A DNA stretch of 64,000 nucleotides from Rhodoplanes sp963724735 (lineage in GTDB: Bacteria; Pseudomonadota; Alphaproteobacteria; Rhizobiales; Xanthobacteraceae), in NCBI GenBank assembly GCA_963724735.1, contig CAVRVX010000012.1, positions 68,304 to 132,303 of the forward strand. The letters are read 5' to 3'. A program made the position numbers and the translations under genes. The first letter of the stretch is position 1, and each line of letters begins with the position of its first letter. A model generated the notes under the pieces. It was not told the DNA's origin, did no database searches, and worked only from the letters and a program-made list of their open reading frames with translations. Below, in pieces: positions 54,227-62,064 of the stretch.

Positions 54227-54244
54227 TGTCGGAGTTTACCGACA
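54227..54244. promoter_or_regulatory. palindromic operator candidate for the RES/Xre operon
   Basis: TGTCGG (54227-54232), spacer AGTTTA, CCGACA (54239-54244): a perfect 6-bp inverted repeat in AT-rich DNA (ATAATATATGACA follows) immediately upstream of the antitoxin start. Position fits autorepression by the Xre antitoxin. Confidence 0.6.
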
Positions 54245-54511
54245 TAATATATGACAATAAGTCACGTGCGCAATTGGGAAATGGCGCGGCGCCGCTACAG
54301 ACCGCCCGGCGGAGCGTGACCCTCTCGAGGATGGTGGTGGTCCAGACGAAAGCAGCGCTGTTGGCACCATAGGAATCGACATTAAGCCGGCGCATAGGCT
54401 CTTCAGTACGCCTGGGGAGCAGCGAGGGCCCGTAAGGATAGGCTATCGTCTTCGGTTAGATTTGGCTCGACGGATCGAGCGGCACGGGAAATTTCGCCTG
54501 CAACTGCCGCA

Positions 54512-54898
54512 CTATAATTCACGAAGCGGGATACCCAGCGCCCGCGCCGCCTCCAGCATTCGATCATCATAACTCGCGAGTTCAATCGTTTGCCGCCGTG
54601 TGCGTAGAAACTCTATCGAAGCGAGATGCAAAGCATCGAGCGTGCGAACCGGGATCGGGAACGGCTCCAATGCGCGCCCCAGAACCGGCGCTGCCAATTC
54701 GAGCAGGGCCACGTGGCCGATCAGCTCGCGGACCGCGTCGCCGTGCGACTGTCCAAGCCTTCGCGCATGAATCCGGTTCCACACCTCGTATTCGAGCAGA
54801 CGACTCGAAACGAGCGGCTGGTGCCACAGGCTGTCCGGCGGTGCCCGATCTTCCGCCAAGAGATGCGCGAGCGCGACCGAGCTATCGAGGTAGATCAC
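54512..54898 (-). CDS. PIN-domain toxin (VapC-like)
   Basis: 128 residues. The four acidic residues of the PIN nuclease are visible: MIYLDSSVALAHLLAE (Asp 5), SSRLLEYEVWNRIHARR (Glu), VRTLDALHLASIEFL (Asp) and ELASYDDRMLEAARALG (Asp). A small endoribonuclease toxin. ATG overlaps the antitoxin stop as ATGA (54895-54898). Ends IPLREL. The 296 bases between this gene and the Xre antitoxin start show no gene. Confidence 0.9.
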   Translation of the reverse strand: MIYLDSSVALAHLLAEDRAPPDSLWHQPLVSSRLLEYEVWNRIHARRLGQSHGDAVRELIGHVALLELAAPVLGRALEPFPIPVRTLDALHLASIEFLRTRRQTIELASYDDRMLEAARALGIPLREL

Positions 54899-55185
54899 CG
54901 GTCGGCTCGGTCGCGTTGAAGCTCGTCCAGAATATCGCGCAGCCGCATGACGGGTTTACGCGCCGGCGGGCCGGCCGCCACGATCAGAGGCGGCGTCAGC
55001 CAGCCCTCGCGCACGGCCTCTGCTAGCAGCGCATCGGCAAGGATGGGACTGCGACCGGGCCGCGGGGGAACGATCTCAGCGACGACGCGGTCGCGGTCGG
55101 TCACAAGCACGGTTTCGCCTCCGGCGGCGAGGCGCACATACTCACTGAGCTTGTTCTTGAGCGTCTTGAGGCCAACCGATCGCAT
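54895..55185 (-). CDS. Phd/YefM-type antitoxin
   Basis: 96 residues: MRSVGLKTLKNKLSEYVRLA, AAGGETVLVTDRDRVVAEIV is the 'prevent-host-death' DNA-binding fold; the C-terminal tail PVMRLRDILDELQRDRADR should bind and block the PIN toxin downstream. A perfect 9-bp palindrome lies at 55191-55214, 6-29 bases upstream of its ATG, suiting autoregulation. Complete pair with the PIN gene. Confidence 0.9.
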   Translation of the reverse strand: MRSVGLKTLKNKLSEYVRLAAGGETVLVTDRDRVVAEIVPPRPGRSPILADALLAEAVREGWLTPPLIVAAGPPARKPVMRLRDILDELQRDRADR

Positions 55186-55190
55186 GCCGA

Positions 55191-55214
55191 AAAGTAGCTA
55201 CGAGAAGCTACTTT
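55191..55214. promoter_or_regulatory. palindromic operator candidate for the Phd/PIN operon
   Basis: AAAGTAGCT (55191-55199), spacer ACGAGA, AGCTACTTT (55206-55214): perfect inverted repeat directly upstream of the antitoxin ATG. Typical position for a type II antitoxin operator. Confidence 0.7.
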
Positions 55215-55278
55215 GTCAAATTCTCTCAGTCGTAAGGAGCATTTCGAAGGTGTTTAGTACCTCGCAGCGGCTGAGCTG

Positions 55279-55535
55279 CTAAACTTTTTTTGGCTTCCTC
55301 AAGCGGACGCCCGGGCCTCCTCCATTCTCGTCAATGAACTCGACGCCGGCTGCCTCGAGAGGCGCGCCGGACGCTCTAGTCTTGGCCAGTCGTTTCGGGA
55401 GTCGCCGGCATAGCGGCCGCACTTCGATATTGCGAAGATCGTGTTTCGGTCCAGCCCGGCAGCCTCCGCCAGATCACGGACGGTCCAATTCAGAGCAGCC
55501 CTCGCCATCCTGACTTGTGCGCTTGTCACAGGCAT
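55279..55535 (-). pseudogene. Cro/CI-family HTH regulator, frameshifted
   Basis: MPVTSAQVRMARAALNWTVR, DLAEAAGLDRNTI is the XRE helix-turn-helix of a common small alphaproteobacterial regulator. After RNTIFA the frame is lost; one base out of phase the DNA encodes NIEV..ASGAPLEAAGVEFI and the canonical ending DENGGGPGVRLRKP-KKV to TAG at 55279. Length 257 = 3n+2, so one base is missing near 55445. Probably inactive unless the base loss is a sequence error. Confidence 0.75.
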
Positions 55536-55678
55536 CGTCTGATTGTGCTATTGTCACATGTGCAGTTGGCATCAATCCATTGGACTGGAGCATCATGCTC
55601 TGATTCGCGCCGACCAGAACCGGTTCGTAAGTTCGAGAACGCCGCTCCTTTATCGGTGGCTCGGACGCACGGATCATC

Positions 55679-56434
55679 ATGGGCGACGATGAGGCTGCTC
55701 TCCTCCGGCTGTGGCGCGAAAAGCGCGGCGAGGTCGAACCCCAGGACCTTTCGGACAATCTCGTCGTCCAGCTCGGGGTGGCGACCGAAGAGCTCAATCG
55801 GCGCTGGTTCGAACGCAACACGGATCAGGTCGTCACAGATGTCCAGCGTCGGGTCCAGCACCCTGTCCTGCGATGGATGACGGCAACGCTGGACGGCATG
55901 GTCGAGGCCACAGGGGAGGTATTCGAAGCCAAGTTCATGCTGCCATGGTCCTTCTCCGAAGAGGCGGCAGCCGAAAAACACATGGCCCAGCTGCAGCACA
56001 ACATGTGGGTCACCAATGCCAAGCTTTCCGCGCTCTCGATCATCACGGGCGGCGGCAAATGGGTCGAGATCGAAATTGCGGCCGATCCGCTCTATCAGCA
56101 TCTCTTGCTCACGGCGGAAAAGAAGTTCTGGCGCTGTGTCGAGAGCGGCGAGCCGCCTCGCCTGTTCGGCGTCGAGCCGTCACGGCCGCGGATCGCGGCA
56201 GTGCGGATGGTCGACATGAGCGCTTCTAATTCCTGGGCCGAGTTCGCCGCCATCTTCCGCACGACCCGAGGGGCCTTTCTCGAGCACGAGCGCGCGAAAA
56301 CGGAGCTCAAGGGATTGATGCCGGAAGATGCCAAGGAGGCGTTCGGACATGGCGTGCGTGCCAAGCGCTCGAAGTCCGGCGCGATTAGCTTCGAACTGCT
56401 GGAGCTGGAGACGGGCCATGCACCGGTGCAGTGA
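55679..56434 (+). CDS. YqaJ-like viral recombinase / phage exonuclease
   Basis: 251 residues from ATG 55679. LVVQLGVATEELNRRWFERN, VFEAKFMLPWSFSEEAAAEK (the catalytic Glu-x-Lys of PD-(D/E)XK nucleases), HMAQLQHNMWVTNAKLSALS and MPEDAKEAFGHGVRAKRSKS are typical of phage YqaJ-family 5'-3' exonucleases acting with single-strand annealing proteins. The conserved GGSDAR motif of the family lies 5' of this ATG, in frame (codons from 55631: SFIGGSDARIIMG), but a TAA at 55628-55630 blocks further extension, so the N-terminus is truncated or shifted. The gene overlaps the ERF gene by 17 bases. Confidence 0.85.
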   Translation: MGDDEAALLRLWREKRGEVEPQDLSDNLVVQLGVATEELNRRWFERNTDQVVTDVQRRVQHPVLRWMTATLDGMVEATGEVFEAKFMLPWSFSEEAAAEKHMAQLQHNMWVTNAKLSALSIITGGGKWVEIEIAADPLYQHLLLTAEKKFWRCVESGEPPRLFGVEPSRPRIAAVRMVDMSASNSWAEFAAIFRTTRGAFLEHERAKTELKGLMPEDAKEAFGHGVRAKRSKSGAISFELLELETGHAPVQ

Positions 56435-57152
56435 GTCGATCGGTGCGATTGCGGCGGCGCTCGCCAAGGCGCAAACGGAGCTGACCAATCCCGAGAAGTC
56501 GCTGATCGCCACCCTGCCCTCGCCGGCTGCGGAGGGTGATCGGACCTTCCGCTATGCGCCGCTGTCGAGTGGGCTTGAGATTGTGCGCAAATGCCTTGGC
56601 CGGCATGAGATCGCGGCGATACAGACGACCGCGATCGATGTCGAAACTGGAATCATTCGCCTCACGACCGTGCTGGCCCATTCCTCCGGCGAGTGGGTCT
56701 CATCCGACTGGCCGGTGTGCCCGGCCAGCGAAACGGCGGCGCCGCACCGAATGGGCACCGCGCTCACCTATGCGCGTCGGTATGCCTTGTTCACACTGGT
56801 CGGGATCGCCGGCGAAGACGACATGGACGCGCCGCGCCTTGACGTGCACACCGCGCCGCCGAAGCGAGACCTCGGCAGCGAGCAGCCGTCGGCGAGTGGA
56901 AAGGCCCAAGCCAACCGGCCGACGAGCGCTCTCGATCGGAGCAAGTCGGCGCTCCCTGCTCCGCAGTCCGTTCTTGACGCGGAGCGATCCAGTCAACTTC
57001 AGGAGGCGCTGATCGCCGAAATCGAGCAACTCGGCTCCGCAGACGATGCAACCCTGTGGGCGCAGCGAAGCCTGCCGATCAAGAACACGCTCACAGCGGC
57101 CGACGCAACCGCGGTCGAGCGCGCATTTGCCGACAAGGCTGTCCGGATTTGA
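56418..57152 (+). CDS. ERF-family single-strand annealing protein (first part of a broken ERF-HNH gene)
   Basis: 244 residues from ATG 56418 (MHRCSESIGAIAAALAKAQT). ELTNPEKSLIATLPSPAAEG, FRYAPLSSGLEIVRKCLGRH, LTTVLAHSSGEWVSSDWPVC and RMGTALTYARRYALFTLVGI are ERF superfamily signatures; ERF anneals complementary ssDNA in phage recombination. GEDDMDAP ends the core, then a linker and a helical C-terminal part ERSSQLQEALIAEIEQLGS to AFADKAVRI. The next frame continues more naturally (LSGFDQAQSDPLPAPNDEG..) towards the HNH part, so this stop may be a frameshift product. Confidence 0.88.
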   Translation: MHRCSESIGAIAAALAKAQTELTNPEKSLIATLPSPAAEGDRTFRYAPLSSGLEIVRKCLGRHEIAAIQTTAIDVETGIIRLTTVLAHSSGEWVSSDWPVCPASETAAPHRMGTALTYARRYALFTLVGIAGEDDMDAPRLDVHTAPPKRDLGSEQPSASGKAQANRPTSALDRSKSALPAPQSVLDAERSSQLQEALIAEIEQLGSADDATLWAQRSLPIKNTLTAADATAVERAFADKAVRI

Positions 57153-57254
57153 CCAAGCCCAAAGCGATCCACTTCCTGCTCCGAACGATGAGGGTCGACA
57201 AAACGCGACGGACGGCCCGCAAATCGCGTCGGCGCCGAGCCAGCCGTCGAGAAC

Positions 57255-57623
57255 TTGAGGGCGGTGCCTCGTCCCGTCCTCCCAAAGAGCATCCGGTTGC
57301 GCGACAAGGAGCACTGCAAATTCGTCGCCAACCAGCCCTGCGTCGTGTGCGGCCGCGTGCCGTCCGATCCGCACCACCTCCGTTTTGCCCAACCCCGCGC
57401 GCTCGGCCGCAAGGTCAGCGACGAGTTCACGGTCCCGCTCTGTCGCGTGCACCACCGCGAACTCCACCGAAAGGGCGACGAGGCGGCCTGGTGGCAAGCG
57501 ATCAAAATCGACCCAATGCCGCTCGCCCTGAAGCTGTGGCGGCAGACGCGGCTCGGTCGGACCAGAGTTTCCGTGCGCGGCCCCGAACCTAAGCCGCACA
57601 ACGATGGTGGAAATACATATTGA
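57255..57623 (+). CDS. HNH-nuclease-like domain (DUF968-like), probably the C-terminal part of the ERF protein
   Basis: 122 codons from TTG 57255. IRLRDKEHCKFVANQPCVVC, GRVPSDPHHLRFAQPRALGR, KVSDEFTVPLCRVHHRELHR hold the CxxC and CxxH/HH residues of a zinc-containing HNH domain. In related phage-type genes as I recall them this domain is fused behind ERF. Here it is out of phase with the linker and in phase with ERF: between about 57137 and 57245 the linker reads in another frame, and 56418-57623 is an exact multiple of three, so one extra and one missing base would explain the split. Confidence 0.75.
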   Translation: MRAVPRPVLPKSIRLRDKEHCKFVANQPCVVCGRVPSDPHHLRFAQPRALGRKVSDEFTVPLCRVHHRELHRKGDEAAWWQAIKIDPMPLALKLWRQTRLGRTRVSVRGPEPKPHNDGGNTY

Positions 57624-57718
57624 TGAGCGTTACCCACTGTCGAGGTCGGGGGTGCGCAGAATTGCTGACCCGCAGGAGTTGCTTGGCACACTTTCGGGCC
57701 CGCCAGGCGGCCGCTAAC

Positions 57719-58780
57719 TGATCAAGTCGAGCTTGGGGTGCAGCCAGGGCTCGAAGGCGTCGAGCAGGGGCCGGCTCTTCGTCTGGCGCAGCGCGCGGCA
57801 CTCGTCGGCACTGCGGCCACGGATCTCGGCCTCGATCGCATAGAGCTCGGCGATGCGTTCGAGTGCCTCGGCGGCGATCGGCGCCGAGCCGGTCGCAGCG
57901 ATCTCGTAGAAGCGCCGTCGCGCATGGCTCCAGCAGAAGGCCAGTTGGACCTGGCCGGCTCGGCGAGCGCGCGATAGCCAGCATAGCCGTCGACCTGCAA
58001 GATGCCCCGGAAGCCCTGGAGATGGGCGGCCGGGCGCTCCGCCTTGCGGTCAGGCGCGTAGACATAGGCGACCGCCGGGGCGGCCGGTCCGCTCCACGGT
58101 CGATCATCGCGCGCATAGGCCCAGAGCTGACCGGTCTTGGTCCGCCCGCGGCCGGGATCGAGCACCGGGGCCGTCGTCTCGTCGGCGAACAGCTTGGGCG
58201 AGGCACGCAGCGCGTCGAGCAGCCTGGCGTGCAACGGCTGCAGCCACCAGGCACCCCGGCCGACCCAGTCGGCGAGCGTCGAGCGGTCAAGGCCGACCCC
58301 CTGGCGGGCATAGATCTGGGCCTGCCGGTAGAGAGGAAGGTGGTCGGCGTACTTGGCGACGATGACGTGAGCGACCAGCGCCTCCGTCGGCAAGCCACCT
58401 TCGACCAGCCGAGGCGGGGCTGGCGCCTGCACCACCGTACCGGCGCAGGACCGGCAGGCGTACTTGGGCCGGCGCACTACCAGGACCCGGAACTGGGCCG
58501 GCACCACATCCAACCGCTCGGCAACGTCCTCGCCGATCTTGTGCATCTTGCGCGCAGCACGGACAGGTCTGGTCGGCGACGTCGACCACCGTCTCGATCC
58601 GCGGCAGGTGCGCGGGAGCGATCCCCGGTTCATGCGACGCCTGGCGGCGCGATGGGTCCGCTCGGTCGGAGCGGCGGCTTCCTGTTGCGCCTCGCTCGCG
58701 GCGGCCGCCTGCTCGACGTCTTCCAGCCCGAGCAGCAGTTGATCCTCCGGCAGCGTCTCCGCACGCCGGCCGGCGAAGCG
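57719..58780 (-). pseudogene. IS66 transposase TnpC, truncated and frameshifted
   Basis: LPEDQLLLGLEDVEQAAAAS, KIGEDVAERLDVVPAQFRVL, YACRSCAGTVVQAPAPPRLV, HVIVAKYADHLPLYRQAQIY, STLADWVGRGAWWLQPLHAR and LQVDGYAGYRALAEP are IS66 TnpC. Three defects: near 58560-58620 two compensating shifts hide HLPRIETVVDVADQTCPCC; after ALAEP one base is missing so that GQVQLAFCWSHARRRFYEIA continues in the next frame; and the sequence ends at HPKLDLI (57719) about 130 residues short. The 5' end is replaced by an IS21 fragment. Confidence 0.85.
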
Positions 58781-59098
58781 GCGCTCCAGGGTCCGCCGCA
58801 CGCCCGGGTCGATGTCAGGATGCCGGCGGCAAAGCTCCTCGAAGATCGCCACCGCGCGGATGCCCGGCGCAGCCTCCAGCATCGGCACGATCTCGCTGTC
58901 CCACACCCCGGCAAGCGGGTCGGGACGGCGGCGGCCGCGCGGCTTCTTCTTCTGCGACGGCAGCCGCGGATCGCTTTCAATCCGATAGGCGGTGGCGGTG
59001 CTGAACCCAGCCTTCGCCGCAGCAATGGCCGGACCATGGGTCTGACGGGACTTCATGTACAACCTCGTCTGGCAGTCGGTGATGTGTCGGCCAGGCAA
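58777..59098 (-). pseudogene. IS21-family IstA, N-terminal fragment fused to IS66 TnpC
   Basis: MPGRHITDCQTRLYMKSRQT, HGPAIAAAKAGFSTATAYRI, ESDPRLPSQKKKPRGRRRPD, PLAGVWDSEIVPMLEAAPGI and RAVAIFEELCRRHPDIDPGV are the start of IstA including its HTH. At about residue 107 (RRTLERR) the sequence passes in frame into IS66 TnpC. The upstream DNA to about 59235 is the usual IS21 left-end region (TGTCAGTCAACCCCGGCG near 59228). Nothing of istB is present. Confidence 0.85.
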
Positions 59099-59375
59099 GC
59101 GCTGATCCTTCTCGTGACGAAGAATCAGATGCTGCGCCTGACCACTCCGACCGCCAGAACGCGCCAGTCCCCCTGGGGAAAACGCGCCGCCGGGGTCGCC
59201 TGACTACGGTCGGGCTACGCCCTCCCTGTGTCAGTCAACCCCGGCGCCATTCTCATCCTGATTGTCGCTCCCCTTCCGCATTGCCTTGTCAGAATTGCTC
59301 CCGGAATATTGACCGTTGCCGCATCTGAATTGCTCTCGGCGTATTTGCTGGGAGTGAGCAATGTGACGGATAAGC

Positions 59376-60958
59376 ATGGCGACACGAGACGAGCTGATCA
59401 GGGCATTATCGAGGCGCTATTCGGAAGTGAGGCGGATCGAGAGGAGCCGCATTCTCGACGAATTCGTCGCGGTGCGGGGTATCACCGCAAGCACGCGATG
59501 CGCGTTCTGCGAGACGGGTGCACGGGCTCGCGCCATGGATTGCGGCCCAGCCGCCGTGTTTACGGTGACGCGGTTCGGGAAGCAATCATCCTGCTCTGGG
59601 AAGCCTCTGATCGGGTCTGCGGTAAACGGCTGAAAGCGCTGTTGCCAATTCTTGTGGGAGCGATGGAGCAGCATAGCCGGCTTAAACTCGACCCAACGGT
59701 GCGGGCCGGGGTTTTAGCGATGAGTGCCGCCACGATGGATCGGGCGTTAGCGCCAGCTCGCGAGAAGAGCGGTGCATCGCGTCGCTCGCGCTCAGCGGCT
59801 CTGCCAAGCGTGCGGCGGGCAATCCCGGTTCGTACATTCACCGATTGGGATGATCCGGCGCCAGGCTTTGTCGAGGCGGACCTCGTGGTGCACAGTGGCC
59901 CGTCGACGCGTGGCAGCTATGTGCAGACGCTGATATTGACAGACGTCGCGAGCGGTTGGACGGAATGTGCGCCGCTGCTGGTGCGCGAACAACATCTGCT
60001 AACCGAAGTATTGAAGAAGCTGAAGGCGGAGCTGCCGTTTGCGCTGCTCGGCATCGACACGGACAACGACACGGTGTTTATCAACGAGACGCTCAAGGCG
60101 TATTGCGATACAAATCAAATCGAGTTCACCCGCTGCCGGCCTTATCGCAAAAATGATCAGGCGTATGTCGAACAGAAGAACGGTGCAGTCGTGCGCCGGC
60201 TGGTGGGCTATCGGCGGCTTGAAGGTATGAGCGCCGCCCGCGAGCTGGCGCGACTTTATGCGGCGGCTCGGCTGTTCGTGAACTTCTTCCAGCCCTCATT
60301 CAAGTTGATCGATAAAAGCCGCGAGGGCGCGACTGTCAGGAAGCGGTACGATGCTCCGGCGACGCCTTGCCAGCGCCTCTTGGCTGATCCGAGGACGCCA
60401 GAGCTGGAGCGGTCGAAGTTGAAGGCATTGGAAGAGCGGCTCGACCCCGTGTCCTTGCTGCACGACATACGAGAACATCAACGAAGGCTCGTAGAGATCG
60501 CCGACAAGACCAAGACGGAGGACACGCAGTCTGCGTCTGTCGAGGAGTTTTTGGCGGCGCTCAAAACAGCGTAGCGAGAGGGCACGCCGCGACCGACCGA
60601 ACAACGGCCGCCACCGAAAGTGCGCTGGTGGCGATCACGCAAAAATCCGTTTGAGACCACATGGCCCGAGATTCGGAGCTGGGCAGAGACCGATCCTGAC
60701 CTCACCGGCCGTCAATTGCTTCAACGGCTTCAGGCCCGATATCCCGGCGCGCATGACGACGGTCAGCTTCGCACCTTGCAGCGTCGCTTGAAAGCATGGC
60801 GGCGAGAAATGGCACATAATCTGGTTCTCGGCTCATTTAGCGATCCCGCACAACGGACAGGCGCGCCAGCAGCTCCCGATGCCCACAATGCTGCCATCGT
60901 GCTCGCAGCCGTCAAGGACGAGCCCTGCGGGTGGCCGCTAAAGAGCGGCCATCCTTGA
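59376..60958 (+). pseudogene. integrase-core (rve) DDE transposase with one frameshift and one nonsense codon
   Basis: Native start MATRDELIRALSRRYSEVRR at 59376; after EFVAVRG a base is missing (near 59478) and the frame continues as GYHRKHAMRVLRDG. Catalytic core: FTDWDDPAPGFVEADLVVHS, LILTDVASGWTECAPLLVRE, LLGIDTDNDTVFINETLKAY, FTRCRPYRKNDQAYVEQKNG (DDE). At FLAALKTA a TAG (60572-60574) replaces the expected Trp codon; in the same frame REGTPRPTEQRPPPKVRWWR and LLQRLQARYPGAHDDGQLRT, LQRRLKAWRREMAHNLVLG continue to about 60840. Family: ISNCY/IS481-like 'integrase catalytic region' transposases; exact group unassigned. Inactive. Confidence 0.85.
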
Positions 60959-61038
60959 CGGCTACTGCGCGCGATCGCGAACGGCGTTTGTGGTCGGGAC
61001 GAAGGAATGGCCTTCGGTCAAACAAAGGAATAAAATCA

Positions 61039-61105
61039 TGAGGCAATGGGAACATTCTTAATGAGGCAACGAGATGCTTCATGGGAGCATTCCTCGGTGA
61101 GGCAA
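61039..61105. repeat. iterated terminal motifs of the rve-type transposon
   Basis: TGAGGCAA occurs at 61039-61046, 61062-61069 and 61098-61105, and GGGA(A/G)CATTC at 61048-61057 and 61083-61092. The inverse GAATTGCTCCC is at 59292-59302 with TTGCCTT just before it, near the other end. These are likely transposase-binding iterons at the two element ends. Confidence 0.6.
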
Positions 61106-61118
61106 CATGCCCTCTCAC

Positions 61119-61282
61119 CCTGATTGTCGCGCAGCAGGTCCCGGTCCGCTCGCTTGGCGCGGAAAACATAACCGCGCCGCAGAAGGGATCGGCCTTGATC
61201 TCCTCGCGCACCAGAGCCGCAAGACCCTCCGCGCCCATGCGGAAGTCAACCGGCCGGGTCGCCACCATCACCGTGACCCTCC
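61119..61282 (-). pseudogene. IS66 TnpB fragment
   Basis: MVATRPVDFRMGAEGLAALV, REEIKADPFCGAV then, one base out of phase, YVFRAKRADRDLLRDNQG: the N-terminal third of an IS66 TnpB of a different subtype from the one at 61716-62064. It stops where the rve-type element begins (CCTGATTGTCGC, 61119-61130). Inactive remnant. Confidence 0.7.
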
Positions 61283-61296
61283 GGTGAAGACCGCGG

Positions 61297-61625
61297 TCAG
61301 GATCGGCGCGGGCGCTTGGAGGCCGGCTTGCGGGACCATTTCCTAGCGAGGGCGGCGACCTCGTCGGCGAGGCATTTAGCGTCGACGACATGCGGATCGA
61401 AGTCGTCGGCGATCCACTCCTTGAATTCGGCGTGGCGCTCGTGCTTCGGATCGGCGATTGCTTCGAGAAGCTCTCCGTAATCCCAGGGGCCACCGACATC
61501 CTCGGGAGGACAGCGGCCACTTGCCTCGATCAGCCGCGGATAGGCGACACCAGGCTCCGGATCGCCGAGGCGCTCAATCTTGATGGTGTGCTCCCAGCCG
61601 TCGCCGAAATCGTAGATGTATCGGA
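61297..61625 (-). pseudogene. pRiA4b ORF-3-like protein, C-terminal fragment
   Basis: YIYDFGDGWEHTIKIERLGD, PEPGVAYPRLIEASGRCPPE, DVGGPWDYGELLEAIADPKH, AEFKEWIADDFDPHVVDAKC match the plasmid pRiA4b ORF-3 family, often carried within or near IS66 elements. The N-terminal half is missing and the fragment is in frame with downstream-read tnpB sequence, producing one long chimeric frame 61297-62064. Function of the family unknown. Confidence 0.8.
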
Positions 61626-61715
61626 GCCAGAAAATGGCAGCCTGGTCCTTCGAGGCCAAAATCATAAACCGCCGCGCTTGTGAGCCAAAAAAGCCCGCCG
61701 ATCCACAGGGCCGCG

Positions 61716-62064
61716 TCAGCCCGTTGCCTGCGGCCGCCACGTATAGTGCGGCGCGCGCCAATCGATCCCGGACAAGAGATAGCCGAGCTGCGCCGGCGAG
61801 ATCGCCACTGTGCCGTCCGCCGGCGACGGCCACCAGAAATCGGCCGCGCTCCAGCCGCTTCGAGAACAGGCACTGGCCTTGGCCGTCATGCCATAAAATC
61901 TTCAAAAGATCGCCCCGGCGTCCGCGAAAAACAAAAAGATACCCGCCGTGCGGATCGCGCTTGAGCGTCTCCTGAACCAGCAGCGTCAGGCTCTGATAGC
62001 CCTTGCGCATGTCGGTGTGGCCCGTCGCCAGCCACACCCGCACGCCGCTCGGAACAGGGATCAT
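61716..62064 (-). pseudogene. IS66 TnpB (orf2), one extra base
   Basis: MIPVPSGVRVWLATGHTDMR, KGYQSLTLLVQETLKRDPHG and FVFRGRRGDLLKILWHDGQG are TnpB. After RGRF an extra G (TTTCTGGTGG for TTTCTGTGG) shifts the frame; the proper ending PADGTVAISPAQLGYLLSGI, DWRAPHYTWRPQATG with TGA at 61716 is one base out. Length 349 = 3n+1. Downstream of a tnpA remnant. Confidence 0.85.
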
